From an uncultured Bacilli bacterium (lineage in GTDB: Bacteria > Bacillota_I > Bacilli_A > RF39 > UBA660): a stretch of 35,650 bases of DNA. Position numbers and translations under genes: made by a program. How positions within the stretch are numbered: the first letter of the stretch is position 1; every line of letters begins with the position of its first letter. The stretch spans positions 1-35,650 of the forward strand of contig CALVXM010000012.1 of assembly GCA_944371305.1 (NCBI GenBank), read 5' to 3'. The notes below the pieces were generated by a model. It worked only from the letters and a program-made list of their open reading frames with translations, had not been told where the DNA came from and searched no databases. Positions 26,451 to 35,325 of this stretch are shown here, one piece after another.

Positions 26451-27446
26451 TTGAAAAAATACATTATCCCAATAATTATTATTATATTAATTGTTGGTAT
26501 TATCATTATTAGTTTGTTATTTAAAAATAACAATAATAACCTTACTAAAGTTAAAGTTGCTGAAGTGACACATAGTATTTTTTATGCTCCACAATATGTA
26601 GCTCATGCTTTAGGTTACTTTGAAGAAGAAGGTTTAGATGTCGAATTATTGTTAGTTCCTGGTGCAGATAAAGTCGCATCGGCAGTATTATCTGGTGATG
26701 TTCAAATAGGTCTTTGTGGAAGTGAAGCTACTATTTATATTTATAATCAAGGCCAAGAAGATTATTTAATTAATTTTTCAGCTTTAACCAAACGAGATGG
26801 CAGTTTTATTGTTTCAAGAGAAAAAATTGACAATTTTACATTAGAAGACTTAAAAGGAAAAACTATCATAGGAGGAAGAATTGGTGGTATGCCAGAAATG
26901 ACTTTGGAATGGACTTTAAAACAAGCTGGAATTGATCCTAAAACCGATGTAAACATAGATACCAGTATTGAATTTGCTGCTATGTCAGGAGCTTTCATCG
27001 GAGGAAATGGAGATTTTGTTTCTTTGTTTGAACCAAATGCCCTACAACTTGAAAAACAAGGATACGGTTACGTAGTGGCATCCTTAGGAGAATTAGGTGG
27101 TGTTGTTCCATATACATCTTACAACACCAAAAAAAGTTACTTTGACAACAATCCAGAAATAATTGAAAAATTTACTAAAGCAATTCAAAAAGGATTAGAT
27201 TATGTTCACAATCACAATTCTAGCGAAATTGCTGATATTATATTAGATTATTTCCCTGATACATCTAGAGATGATTTAGAGACAATTATTCAAAGATACA
27301 AAGATAACGACTCATGGTTTGAAACCACTTACATAACTGAAGATAATTTTAACCACATTCAAGAAATAGCTGAAAGTGCTGGACAATTAGACAAACGAGC
27401 ACCTTATGACAAATTAGTTAACAATAAATATTCGAAAAATGAATGA
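26451..27446 (+). CDS. ABC transporter substrate-binding protein, NitT/TauT (NMT1/ThiY-like) family
   Basis: 331 aa from TTG. A membrane segment (about 3-24, Ile-rich) is followed by an Asn-rich linker and a two-lobe periplasmic-binding fold of the SsuA/ThiY type (VAEVTHSIFYAPQYVAHALG, GYFEEEGLDVELLLVPGADK, GDVQIGLCGSEATIY, LEDLKGKTIIGGRIGGMPEM). There is no lipobox Cys, so the protein stays anchored by its N-terminal helix, unusual for Gram-positive binding proteins. TTG at 26451 is preferred because AGGAG lies 7 nt before it; ATG at 26445 in the same frame is only 1 nt from that site. The ligand cannot be read from the sequence; sulfonates, nitrate, or thiamine/riboflavin precursors are typical. 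It overlaps the ATPase gene by 8 nt. Confidence 0.92.
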   Translation: MKKYIIPIIIIILIVGIIIISLLFKNNNNNLTKVKVAEVTHSIFYAPQYVAHALGYFEEEGLDVELLLVPGADKVASAVLSGDVQIGLCGSEATIYIYNQGQEDYLINFSALTKRDGSFIVSREKIDNFTLEDLKGKTIIGGRIGGMPEMTLEWTLKQAGIDPKTDVNIDTSIEFAAMSGAFIGGNGDFVSLFEPNALQLEKQGYGYVVASLGELGGVVPYTSYNTKKSYFDNNPEIIEKFTKAIQKGLDYVHNHNSSEIADIILDYFPDTSRDDLETIIQRYKDNDSWFETTYITEDNFNHIQEIAESAGQLDKRAPYDKLVNNKYSKNE

Positions 27447-28185
27447 ATTATTAAAAATTAAAAATTTAAGTAAAAATTATCACACTAAACAAGATGAAAC
27501 TTTAGCTGTTGATAATTTTTCATTTGATTTAAAAAACGGTGACTTTGTCGCTATTGTTGGACCAAGTGGTTGTGGAAAAAGTACAATTTTAAATATTTTA
27601 GCAGGATTAGATACTAAATCAAAAGGCGATATAATCTTAAATGAAAAAAATAAAATTGGATATATGCTACAACAAGACGCTTTATTTAATTGGAAAACTG
27701 TTCTAGAAAATTGCTTATTAGGATTAGAAATTAATAAAAATTTAACTAAAGAAAACAAAGACTACGTTTTAGATTTATTAAATACTTATGGTTTAAAAGA
27801 TTTTATCAATAGTTACCCAAATACACTATCTGGTGGGATGCGTCAAAGAGTAGCTTTAATTAGAACTCTAGCTACTAAACCAGATTTACTATTAATGGAT
27901 GAACCTTATTCTGCTTTAGATTATCAAACCAGACTATCAGTATCTGACGATGTCTACCAAATTATTAAAAAAGAAAAAAAGTCAGCTATTATGGTAACTC
28001 ATGATATTGCTGAAGCTATTAGTATGGCTGATAAAATAATAATTTTATCCAAAAGGCCAAGTACAATAAAAAAAATTATTGATATTAAATTAACTGATAA
28101 AAGTACTCCCATTAAAAATAGAAAAGCTAAAGAATTTGGTTACTATTATGATTTAATTTGGAAAGAGATTGATCACGATGTATAG
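27439..28185 (+). CDS. ABC transporter ATPase, SsuB/TauB-like
   Basis: 248 aa nucleotide-binding subunit. Walker A GPSGCGKST (41-49), Q-loop MLQQD (76-80), signature LSGGMRQR (130-137), Walker B LLLMDEP (150-156), D-loop SALD and switch His188 are all intact. Its ATG overlaps the end of the binding-protein gene (ATGAATGA) and its own end overlaps the permease start by 8 nt (ATGTATAG), so the three are translationally coupled. The C-terminal segment (KRPSTIKKIIDIKL) is the usual NitT/TauT regulatory tail. It powers import by the complex at the inner face of the membrane. Confidence 0.95.
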   Translation: MNELLKIKNLSKNYHTKQDETLAVDNFSFDLKNGDFVAIVGPSGCGKSTILNILAGLDTKSKGDIILNEKNKIGYMLQQDALFNWKTVLENCLLGLEINKNLTKENKDYVLDLLNTYGLKDFINSYPNTLSGGMRQRVALIRTLATKPDLLLMDEPYSALDYQTRLSVSDDVYQIIKKEKKSAIMVTHDIAEAISMADKIIILSKRPSTIKKIIDIKLTDKSTPIKNRKAKEFGYYYDLIWKEIDHDV

Positions 28186-28969
28186 CTTAGAACACAAAAA
28201 ATATCTCCAAAAAGCAAAAAAGAAAAATTTTCTTATAAAATTAACTCAAATTTTCATTCTAATTATTTTCTTAATTATTTGGCAACTTTTATCAGATTAT
28301 AAAATTATAAATCCATTTGTTTTTTCATCGCCAACTAAAGTTTTTGAGACTATTATATCACTTCATAATAGTGGTGATTTATATAATCATATTTTAATTA
28401 CCGTCTGGGAAACTTTCATAAGTTTCATTTTAGGAACTTTATTAGGTATTATAATAGCTAGTATAATGTGGTGGAATAAATTTTTAGCTAAAGTTATTGA
28501 TCCATATTTAACAATCTTAAATAGTTTACCTAAAGTAGCTCTTGGTCCAATCTTAATAATTTGGGTTGGCGCAGGAATGCAATCAATCATAGTTATGGCT
28601 TTACTTATTTCAACTATTATCACAATTATCAATGTTTATCAAGGTTTCACAAATATAGATCCTATTAAAATTAAACTAATGAAAACATTTAAAGCTACTA
28701 AATCTCAAATTTACTTTAAACTTATTTTACCAGGGACATTATCAAATATTATAAGCTGTTTTAAGGTAAATATAAGTATGTCACTAATTGGCGTGATTAT
28801 GGGAGAATTTTTAGTTTCAAAAGAAGGAATAGGATATTTAATCATGTATGGTTCACAAGTATTTAATCTTGATTTAGTTATAACCGGAACAATTATATTA
28901 TGCATAGTAGCAGTTATTATGTATGGTTTAGTTCTTTATCTTGAAAAAAAATTAATTGTCAACAAATAA
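28178..28969 (+). CDS. ABC transporter permease, SsuC/TauC-like
   Basis: 263 aa from the ATG at 28178 (three earlier codons, from TTG, are not needed). Six membrane segments are predicted (about 22-42, 68-90, 100-120, 127-147, 188-210, 222-245). The binding-protein-dependent transport (EAA-like) loop is in the cytoplasmic segment KLMKTFKATKSQIYFKLILP, which contacts the ATPase. LTILNSLPKVALGPILIIWVG is a NitT/TauT permease signature. It completes a binding protein-ATPase-permease importer and is closed by a strong terminator. Confidence 0.94.
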   Translation: MYSLEHKKYLQKAKKKNFLIKLTQIFILIIFLIIWQLLSDYKIINPFVFSSPTKVFETIISLHNSGDLYNHILITVWETFISFILGTLLGIIIASIMWWNKFLAKVIDPYLTILNSLPKVALGPILIIWVGAGMQSIIVMALLISTIITIINVYQGFTNIDPIKIKLMKTFKATKSQIYFKLILPGTLSNIISCFKVNISMSLIGVIMGEFLVSKEGIGYLIMYGSQVFNLDLVITGTIILCIVAVIMYGLVLYLEKKLIVNK

Positions 28970-28983
28970 ATTTTAATTATCAT

Positions 28984-29018
28984 AAAACAGTATGTTCGTA
29001 ATTGAATATACTGTTTTT
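28984..29018 (+). terminator. Terminator of the ABC importer unit
   Basis: Stem ACAGTATGTTC/GAATATACTGT (one G-U), 6-nt loop GTAATT, T5. Confidence 0.9.
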
Positions 29019-29039
29019 GTAGAAATATTATTATGAAAA

Positions 29040-29660
29040 CTATTTGTTAATAATTTCTGCCTTACATAAAGAAACAAAACTAGGATTACTATTATCATTT
29101 CCTACTAATACTACCATACCATATTCACTTTTCAATACAGTTCCCTGAGCTACTGTTTGTCCTCCAGCCTTAATATCAACACTAGTTGTACCTACTGGTA
29201 AATAAGAACGTATTGATGATTCACAATTTGAATCGCATCCTGTTGGAACTGGAATAGGTGCTGGCAAATAAGTAATTGTGTCATTATAAGTACTACTAGT
29301 TATAGTGATAGAAGCAATTCTGCATATAGAAATAGCTTCTTGTTGAACACCCTGATTGTTGGCTAATTGAAAAAGACCGGCAGAAGGATTTGAATTAGGA
29401 GCTGGTAACAAATATCCAGGTCTACCACTAACATTATTGCCACTTTCCATAGCAACTATTAAATTATCATTAGGATATAAAGTAATTATTTGGCGAATGA
29501 TATTTCTCATTTGATCAACACAAAAACATGTAACAGAATTTCCAGTTGCTCCCGTTGGTCCAGTACATTTACAAGAATCAACTAAACAATCAATAACTTG
29601 ACATAAACATTTTTCATCATGAGTTCTATTTTTTTTCAAATTTTCATCATCTAAAATCAT
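29040..29660 (-). CDS. Cys-rich protein with short collagen-like motif (exosporium/coat-like)
   Basis: 206 aa, no signal peptide. The N-terminus is charged and Cys-rich (CLCQVIDCLVDSCKC, 18-32). It is followed by a two-and-a-half-triplet collagen motif GPTGATG (34-40) and a second Cys pair (CFC). The rest is a beta-rich domain with GRPGYLLPAPNSNPSAGLFQ and a QEAISICRIASITI block, then a Cys-Asp-Ser-Asn-Cys turn and SLCKAEIINK at the end. This layout recalls BclA/CotY-type exosporium or spore-coat proteins of Firmicutes and related collagen-like surface proteins, but I cannot place it in a named family. AAGGTGG precedes the ATG. Single-gene unit. Confidence 0.7.
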   Translation of the reverse strand: MILDDENLKKNRTHDEKCLCQVIDCLVDSCKCTGPTGATGNSVTCFCVDQMRNIIRQIITLYPNDNLIVAMESGNNVSGRPGYLLPAPNSNPSAGLFQLANNQGVQQEAISICRIASITITSSTYNDTITYLPAPIPVPTGCDSNCESSIRSYLPVGTTSVDIKAGGQTVAQGTVLKSEYGMVVLVGNDNSNPSFVSLCKAEIINK

Positions 29661-29737
29661 GTTTTACCACCTTTCCACCATATTATATGTATAAAATAGA
29701 CTTCAAGTATTATAAATATATCAATTATTTATCATAA

Positions 29738-29767
29738 ACAAAAAAGTTACCAACAACTTAGTAACTT
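29738..29767 (-). terminator. Terminator of the rubredoxin-ferredoxin unit
   Basis: Minus strand stem AAGTTAC/GTAACTT (loop of about 10 nt), then a T run, 8 nt past the ferredoxin stop. Confidence 0.82.
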
Positions 29768-29774
29768 CATAAAA

Positions 29775-30272
29775 TCATTCATTCAATTCAAGCATATCTA
29801 ACAATTTTTTTATATCATCTTTTATATCATTTTCGATATTTTCATCTAATAATTTATTTAAAAAATCCCTAGTATTTTGACTTTGTGGTAGCATATAACC
29901 TGCTTCACGATATAAATCTTCCACAATTAATCGATTAGCCCTAATCAAGGCTTTAGAAAATTGTTTTAAAACAACGTCATCACTATTATCATATACATAT
30001 TGCGCCATCTTTTCTTGTTCAACTTTACTTCTAATTATTTCGTTTAATTTTTCAACAACTAATTTATCTTTAACTTGTTGTTTTGGATATTGATAAGGGA
30101 CCATCGAAATAGCTCCAGAAGGACAAGCTTTACTACAAGCGCCACATCCAATACACTTTTCAAAATCAATCTGACCTGTTTCCGTATCAGTAGCCCCAGT
30201 TGGACAAACATAAAGACACAAACAATCTTTACTACAAATTCTTAAATTACGTACTGCTCTTAAACTACTCAT
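29775..30272 (-). CDS. 4Fe-4S ferredoxin-domain protein
   Basis: 165 aa. Residues 13-55 form a two-cluster ferredoxin-like module. The second motif is canonical, CIGCGACSKACP. The first is atypical, CSKDCLCLYVCP (Cys13, 17, 19, 23) instead of CxxCxxCxxxCP, so the first cluster may be altered or missing. A C-terminal helical region (about 75-165, VEQEKMAQYVYDNSDDVVLKQ...) has no clear match. The start lies 1 nt after the TAA of the rubredoxin-type gene, so the two are made together and probably exchange electrons in an oxidative-stress or redox pathway. Confidence 0.87.
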   Translation of the reverse strand: MSSLRAVRNLRICSKDCLCLYVCPTGATDTETGQIDFEKCIGCGACSKACPSGAISMVPYQYPKQQVKDKLVVEKLNEIIRSKVEQEKMAQYVYDNSDDVVLKQFSKALIRANRLIVEDLYREAGYMLPQSQNTRDFLNKLLDENIENDIKDDIKKLLDMLELNE

Positions 30273-30273
30273 T

Positions 30274-30903
30274 TTAACCCTCTTTTCCTACTTCTAATAA
30301 TTTAAAACTTGGAACTTTACAAACTGGACAAATCTCAGGTTTATTATCACCAATATAAATAAAACCACATATATCACAAACATAAACTTTCGTTTTATTA
30401 ATAAAATTCTTATCCTGTTCATATTGATTAATTAATGATTTTAAAATCATTGATACTTTTTCTCCCCAAGTAATCACTCTTAAAGCACCACGATCTTCTT
30501 TTTTTGTCGCTACTAATCGAGCTTGTTTATAATTTTTTTCTAAATCTTCATTAATCTTGGATAATAATTCATCTAAATTATTGATTGTTTTAGTTTTAGA
30601 TTTTTTATTATAATAATCCGATAATTTAGTGAATAATTTAGCTTCTTCAAACAAATATTGTTTATCACAACCACGAGCCAAACTACTACATAAGGCACTA
30701 ATTTCACCATAACTCATTTCTCTTAATTCATCAGTTTCTTCTAATTCTTCTATCTCTTCCACGACCTGTGCTTCAGCCTCAAATAAATTCTTAGGAGCAC
30801 CACATAATGGACACTTCCAATCATCTTTTAAATCAACAAATTTTACTCCTTCTTTGGCCTCATCGTAAACATAACCACAAATTGGACAAATATACTTCTT
30901 CAT
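30274..30903 (-). CDS. Rubrerythrin-like protein with rubredoxin domains at both ends
   Basis: 209 aa. The N-terminal rubredoxin domain has CPIC (6-9) and CPLC (31-34), with 21 residues between the pairs, several fewer than in standard rubredoxin, so the loop is shortened. The C-terminal domain is the rubrerythrin type (CDICG...CPVCKVP). The helical centre (about 55-165) has the length of a ferritin-like core but I see no pair of ExxH motifs, so a diiron site is unlikely. It may be an electron carrier for peroxide or superoxide defence with the downstream ferredoxin. AGAAGG lies before the ATG; own promoter, divergent from uvsE. Confidence 0.82.
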   Translation of the reverse strand: MKKYICPICGYVYDEAKEGVKFVDLKDDWKCPLCGAPKNLFEAEAQVVEEIEELEETDELREMSYGEISALCSSLARGCDKQYLFEEAKLFTKLSDYYNKKSKTKTINNLDELLSKINEDLEKNYKQARLVATKKEDRGALRVITWGEKVSMILKSLINQYEQDKNFINKTKVYVCDICGFIYIGDNKPEICPVCKVPSFKLLEVGKEG

Positions 30904-30924
30904 AACAACCTTCTTTCTAATTAA

Positions 30925-30933
30925 ATTATATCA
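30925..30933 (-). promoter_or_regulatory. Extended -10 for the rubredoxin-ferredoxin unit
   Basis: Minus strand TGATATAAT, 21 nt before the ATG. Confidence 0.55.
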
Positions 30934-30995
30934 TAAATTAATACAACCATTACATAATTGTTTTTTTCCAATACATAATATATTTGGTGAATTTT

Positions 30996-31925
30996 ATGAA
31001 TATAAGATTAGGATATGTTTCAATATCAAAGACATTAAATATAACTTGTTCTAAAACTATTACTTATAGTAATTTCAAAAAAAATAATGATTTAAATAAA
31101 CTTGATAAAATTATCATAGAAAATCTCAACAATCTAGAAAAAATTATTGATTACAATATTAAAAATAATATTCATTTTTATAGATTAACATCTAAATTAA
31201 TTCCACTTGCTACTATTGATAATATTGATTTTGATTATATCAATAAATATAAAAAATATTATCAAAAAATAGGGCAAAAAATAAATGAACATCAAATAAG
31301 AATTGATGTTCATCCTGATCAATTTTGCGTTTTAAATAGTACTAAAAGTGAGGTTGTAAAAAATACCCATAAAATATTAGAATATCACTACAATATATTA
31401 GAAGCTTTGAATATAAAAGATAAAGTTATTATTCTACATGTCGGAAGTAGTGTTTTAGGTAAAGAAAACAGTATTAAAAGATTTATCAACAATTTTTATA
31501 AACTTCCAAGCCACATTAGAAAATGTATCGTCATAGAAAATGATGACAAAATTTATAATGTTTTAGATTGTTTAAATCTTTGCAAACAACTAAACATCCC
31601 TTTCATTTTAGATTATCATCATCATATTTGTAACAGTATTGATAATATTGAAGATTATTTAGCTGATATTTTCAACACTTGGAAGTATATACCTAAAATT
31701 CATTTTTCTTCCCATAAAGCCAATACTAAGAAAGATTTTAGATCGCATCATGACTATATTAATATCGATGACTTTATTGACTTTTTAAATAAAATCAAAG
31801 GATTAAACGACAATTTAGATATAATGATTGAAGCAAAAGCCAAAGATGAAGCATTATTTAAGTTAACCAGATTATTAAAATACAACAACTATAAATTCAT
31901 AGATGAGACTACATTCATCAATTAA
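30996..31925 (+). CDS. uvsE: UV damage endonuclease UvsE/UVDE
   Basis: 309 aa TIM-barrel endonuclease. Family blocks: RLGYVSIS at the start, FYRLTSKLIPLAT, HPDQFCVLNS, ILHVGSSVLGK, IENDD, LDYHHHICN, KIHFSSHK and DIMIEAKAKDEAL, which together supply the His/Glu/Asp ligands of the three-metal site. It nicks DNA 5' of UV photoproducts and some base lesions, a repair route separate from UvrABC. GGTGA lies 5 nt before the ATG at 30996; an upstream TTG overlaps that site and is rejected. It converges with the truncated ATPase, and the two stop codons overlap in TTAA. Confidence 0.94.
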   Translation: MNIRLGYVSISKTLNITCSKTITYSNFKKNNDLNKLDKIIIENLNNLEKIIDYNIKNNIHFYRLTSKLIPLATIDNIDFDYINKYKKYYQKIGQKINEHQIRIDVHPDQFCVLNSTKSEVVKNTHKILEYHYNILEALNIKDKVIILHVGSSVLGKENSIKRFINNFYKLPSHIRKCIVIENDDKIYNVLDCLNLCKQLNIPFILDYHHHICNSIDNIEDYLADIFNTWKYIPKIHFSSHKANTKKDFRSHHDYINIDDFIDFLNKIKGLNDNLDIMIEAKAKDEALFKLTRLLKYNNYKFIDETTFIN

Positions 31926-33655
31926 ACACCTCCAATAATTCCTTTTTTTCTCAAATATAATTTTCTTAAAAAATCAACTGGAACAACCGTAAAACTCAAT
32001 AAAAACATAATTTGAAATTCAAGAAAAGTAAGTCCTGATGTTCTAAATAATTCTCCACCAAAATAAATTAATAAAACTTGAACAACAAAAATAAATGCTA
32101 TGATAACAATAAAAGTTTTATTAGTTTTTAAATTGGATAATAAATTTAATCGATGGGTTCTAGCATTAAAACTATTAAAAATACTAATAAAAATAAATAA
32201 TCCAAAAAATGCCGTTAATATGTATTGTTCTCCATTTCTAAACAATTGATGAAAAATAGGTAATTTTAAAAATAAAACACAAATTAAAGTTGAATAAATA
32301 CCTGTAAAAAGTATTTCATCTTTCATATATTGATTAATAATTGGTTCATCTCTTTTTTTAGGTAATTCGCACATATATTCTTTTAATGGTGCTTCAAACG
32401 AAAACGCTAAAGCTGCTAAAGTATCCATAACCATATTTATCCATAACATTTGAATAACAGTAACTGGTGTGTCTACACCAATAAAAGGACCAATTATTGA
32501 TAAACTTACAGCACATATATTAACAGTTAATTGAAAAATAATAAATTTACGAATACTTTTAAAAATAGTTCGACCAAATAAAATTGCCTTAGCTATCGAT
32601 AAAAAGTTATTATCTAAAATGACTACCTCGCTAGCTTCTTTAGCAACCTCAGTACCTGAACCAAAGGCAAAACCAACATCTGCTCTTTTTAAAGCAGGAG
32701 CATCATTAACTCCATCACCAGTCATTCCAACTACTAAATCTAATTCTTGACTAACCCTAACCAAACGACTTTTATCTTGAGGAATTGCACGAGCAACAAC
32801 TCTTAATTTTGGTAATACTTCTTTCAACTTTTCATCAGACATATTTTTCATTTCATCACTAGTTAAAATTAAATCACCATCTTGATATAATCCTACTTCT
32901 TTTGCTATCGCTAAAGCCGTTAATTTGTTATCACCAGTCACCATGACAGTTTGAATTGAAGCTTTTTTAACCAATTCAATTCCTTCAAATGCTTCTTTTC
33001 TAATTTCATCTTTTATTAAAACAAAGCCGACTAAAGTTAAATTTTTAGCGTTTTCCAAAGACGTAGCAAAAGCAATAATTCTATTTCCTTCTTTAGTTAA
33101 TTTTTTTAAGTTATCTTCAATGATTACTTTTTTTCTTAAAAACTTTTTATTACCTTCATTATCAAAATAAAATTCACATTTTTTTAAAATAACTTCTGGA
33201 GCACCTTTGATTAAATATATATTTTCATTTTTATATTTTATTGTTGTTGAAGAATATTTATTTTTACTATCAAAAGGTATAGTTTCAATAATATCATACT
33301 TATTTTTATTTTTTACATTAGTAAATTTTAAAATGGCTCTATCAGTTATATTTCCCCCAATTATTTTATCTTTATCATAATTGCTAGCATTGTTATAAAC
33401 TAATGAAATTAATGCTATTTCCTTTAATTTATTTCCAATTTTATCAAAACTATCATATTTTTTTAAATCACTATCTAAAAAATGGGTAACTTCTAAATTT
33501 CCTTTCGTAATAGTTCCCGTTTTATCACTAAATAAAATATTAATACTTCCTGCTGTCTCTATTCCTGTTAATTTTCTAACTAAAACATTATTTTTAAGCA
33601 TTCTTTTAACATTTGAAGATAACACTAAAGTAATCATCATTGGTAATCCTTCTGA
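31922..33655 (-). pseudogene. P-type Ca2+-ATPase, 5' part missing (C-terminal two thirds)
   Basis: The homology runs from the EGLP of the TM4 PEGLP motif to a natural C-terminus, about 577 residues of an expected 870-900. Present: SDKTGT with phosphorylated Asp (Asp39 counted from the first Met), N-domain KGAPEVIL, hinge TGDGVNDAPALKRADVG, and six C-terminal membrane segments. Missing: TM1-TM3, the actuator domain and the first half of TM4, so the pump cannot work. Upstream of EGLP the frame reads into foreign sequence and stops at 33683. From there the recombinase element begins. AAGGA within the EGLP codons lies just before ATGATG at 33640, so a 572-aa fragment could still be translated from recombinase read-through. 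Confidence 0.88.
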
Positions 33656-33690
33656 TTGTATGCTGAAAGGATAACGAAAGATTTAAAATT
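33640..33690. other. Inferred integration junction (one att end)
   Basis: ATPase homology ends at the EGLP codons (about 33644-33652) and the recombinase stop is at 33689. Between them is CTTTCGTTATCCTTTC (minus strand), with the direct repeat CTTTC. Large serine recombinases commonly sit next to one attachment site. The partner end is not in the window, so the core cannot be defined. Confidence 0.6.
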
Positions 33691-35275
33691 AATTCAACTC
33701 ATTAAAGTTGAAGTGAATATCAATTTGCTTATCAGCGTGTACATAAATTTTATCAATTAATTTTAACATCATATCCCTTGTAATATTTTTCATTGAAATA
33801 AACTCTTCTAAATATTTTTTACAATTAAACTTTTCTATATTCGTTTCTTCATTATTATTTAACTTATTTTGTAAATCATCTATTTCAATTTTCATATTAT
33901 CAATTTCGATTTTCATTTTTTGATAAACTCTATTGTACATTTCTTCTGTAATTTTTTCTTCTATTTTATCAATATAAATTTTATCTAAATTTTGTAATGT
34001 ATTTTCATATTTAGTTTGCAATTTATGTAAATCATTTTTGATTTTCTCTGTTGGATTCTTGAATTTCAATTTTTCAGACTGTCTTTCAAGTTCAATTTTA
34101 TTTAAAAATTCTACAGCTAATCTTCTTATTGTTGTAATGATTGCCTCTTCTAAGTTATCATAATTGAATCCGTGAGAAGTACAAACATTATATTTAGAAT
34201 TCATTCTATAATAATTACATACAATATAAGTTCTTCCATCACTTTTTCTTGGATTACAAATTCCAATTTTATGATTACATTCATAACAATATAATAATCC
34301 ATCCAATAACCTATATTTTTTTTTCGTTGGTCTAGTAGAATTTTTAGGTAACATAGTTTGAACCATTTCAAAGTCTTCTTTTGAAACTAACGATTCGTGT
34401 GTGTTTTCCACAATAATCCAATCTTCTTTATCATTCCATACAGTTTTTTTTATTTTATAACTAACTTTTGTTCTTCTGTTTTGTACCATATCACCAGTGT
34501 ATAATTGATTGGTTAAGATGCTTTTTACTGTTTTTGTGCCCCATATTCCAGATGTAGAAGTAGTTGCGTGTGACATACGATTATTTAATTTACCCTTTAT
34601 GATAGCACGAGTAGGAATATTTTCATCCGTAAGAATAGTTCTTATTTGATATACAGTTTTACCATTTAGTGCTAAATCAAATATTTTTTTAACAATCCAA
34701 TCTTCGTCAGGGTCTGGTACTAAATGATTTTTATCTTCAGGATCTACCATATATCCTAATGGTGGACATCCACCTACCCATAGTCCTTGTTCTTGTTTAG
34801 TTCTTAATGCAGTTCTTATTTTTTTTGAAATATCTTTAGCATACATATCATTAAAAACTGCTTTAAATGGTGCCATATCATTATTTGAAGAATTAACAGC
34901 AGTATCAATATCATCAGTTACAGCAATATATCTTACACCTTTAGATGGAAAATATTTTTCTAGATAATTACCAGTTTCAATATAATCTCTACCTAATCTT
35001 GACATATCTTTAGTGATAACCATATCTACTTTTTTATCTTCAATATCTTTTATCATACGTTGAAATCCAGGTCTATCAAAATTAGTTCCTGAAAAACCAT
35101 CATCAACATATACTCCAACTAATTCATAACCTCGTGTTTCTACCCAATTCATCAAAAATTGTCTTTGATTTGTAATACTTTCGCTTTCACCTATTTTTGA
35201 ATCTTCTCTCGATAAACGAATATAAATTGCAACTCTATAAATTTTATCATTAACTCTTGCTATAACCGATTGCAT
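33689..35275 (-). CDS. Large serine recombinase (site-specific integrase)
   Basis: 528 aa. The resolvase catalytic domain (about 12-160) has Ser22 in YIRLSRED, followed by GFSGTNFDRPGFQRMI, DMVITKDMSRLGRDYIETGNYLE and DDIDTA. The Recombinase domain (about 165-290, GGCPPLGYMVD...IFDLALNGKTVYQIRTIL) is followed by a zinc beta-ribbon (LLYCYECNHKIGIC ... CTSHGF, about 330-370) and a coiled coil (about 400-490). It catalyses one-step integration and excision. The length and domain order match integrases of Tn4451-like and phage elements. AGGAGGAAAA precedes the ATG. A 47-aa gene and a 25-bp palindrome lie upstream. Confidence 0.95.
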   Translation of the reverse strand: MQSVIARVNDKIYRVAIYIRLSREDSKIGESESITNQRQFLMNWVETRGYELVGVYVDDGFSGTNFDRPGFQRMIKDIEDKKVDMVITKDMSRLGRDYIETGNYLEKYFPSKGVRYIAVTDDIDTAVNSSNNDMAPFKAVFNDMYAKDISKKIRTALRTKQEQGLWVGGCPPLGYMVDPEDKNHLVPDPDEDWIVKKIFDLALNGKTVYQIRTILTDENIPTRAIIKGKLNNRMSHATTSTSGIWGTKTVKSILTNQLYTGDMVQNRRTKVSYKIKKTVWNDKEDWIIVENTHESLVSKEDFEMVQTMLPKNSTRPTKKKYRLLDGLLYCYECNHKIGICNPRKSDGRTYIVCNYYRMNSKYNVCTSHGFNYDNLEEAIITTIRRLAVEFLNKIELERQSEKLKFKNPTEKIKNDLHKLQTKYENTLQNLDKIYIDKIEEKITEEMYNRVYQKMKIEIDNMKIEIDDLQNKLNNNEETNIEKFNCKKYLEEFISMKNITRDMMLKLIDKIYVHADKQIDIHFNFNELN

Positions 35276-35300
35276 TTTTCCTCCTATTCTTGGTATAACA

Positions 35301-35325
35301 AGTTATCATTGTACGTATGATAACT
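35301..35325. repeat. 25-bp palindrome upstream of the recombinase gene
   Basis: Perfect 9-bp arms AGTTATCAT/ATGATAACT around TGTACGT. It overlaps the stop of the 47-aa gene and lies 26 nt before the recombinase ATG. Candidate operator or recombinase-binding site. Confidence 0.75.
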
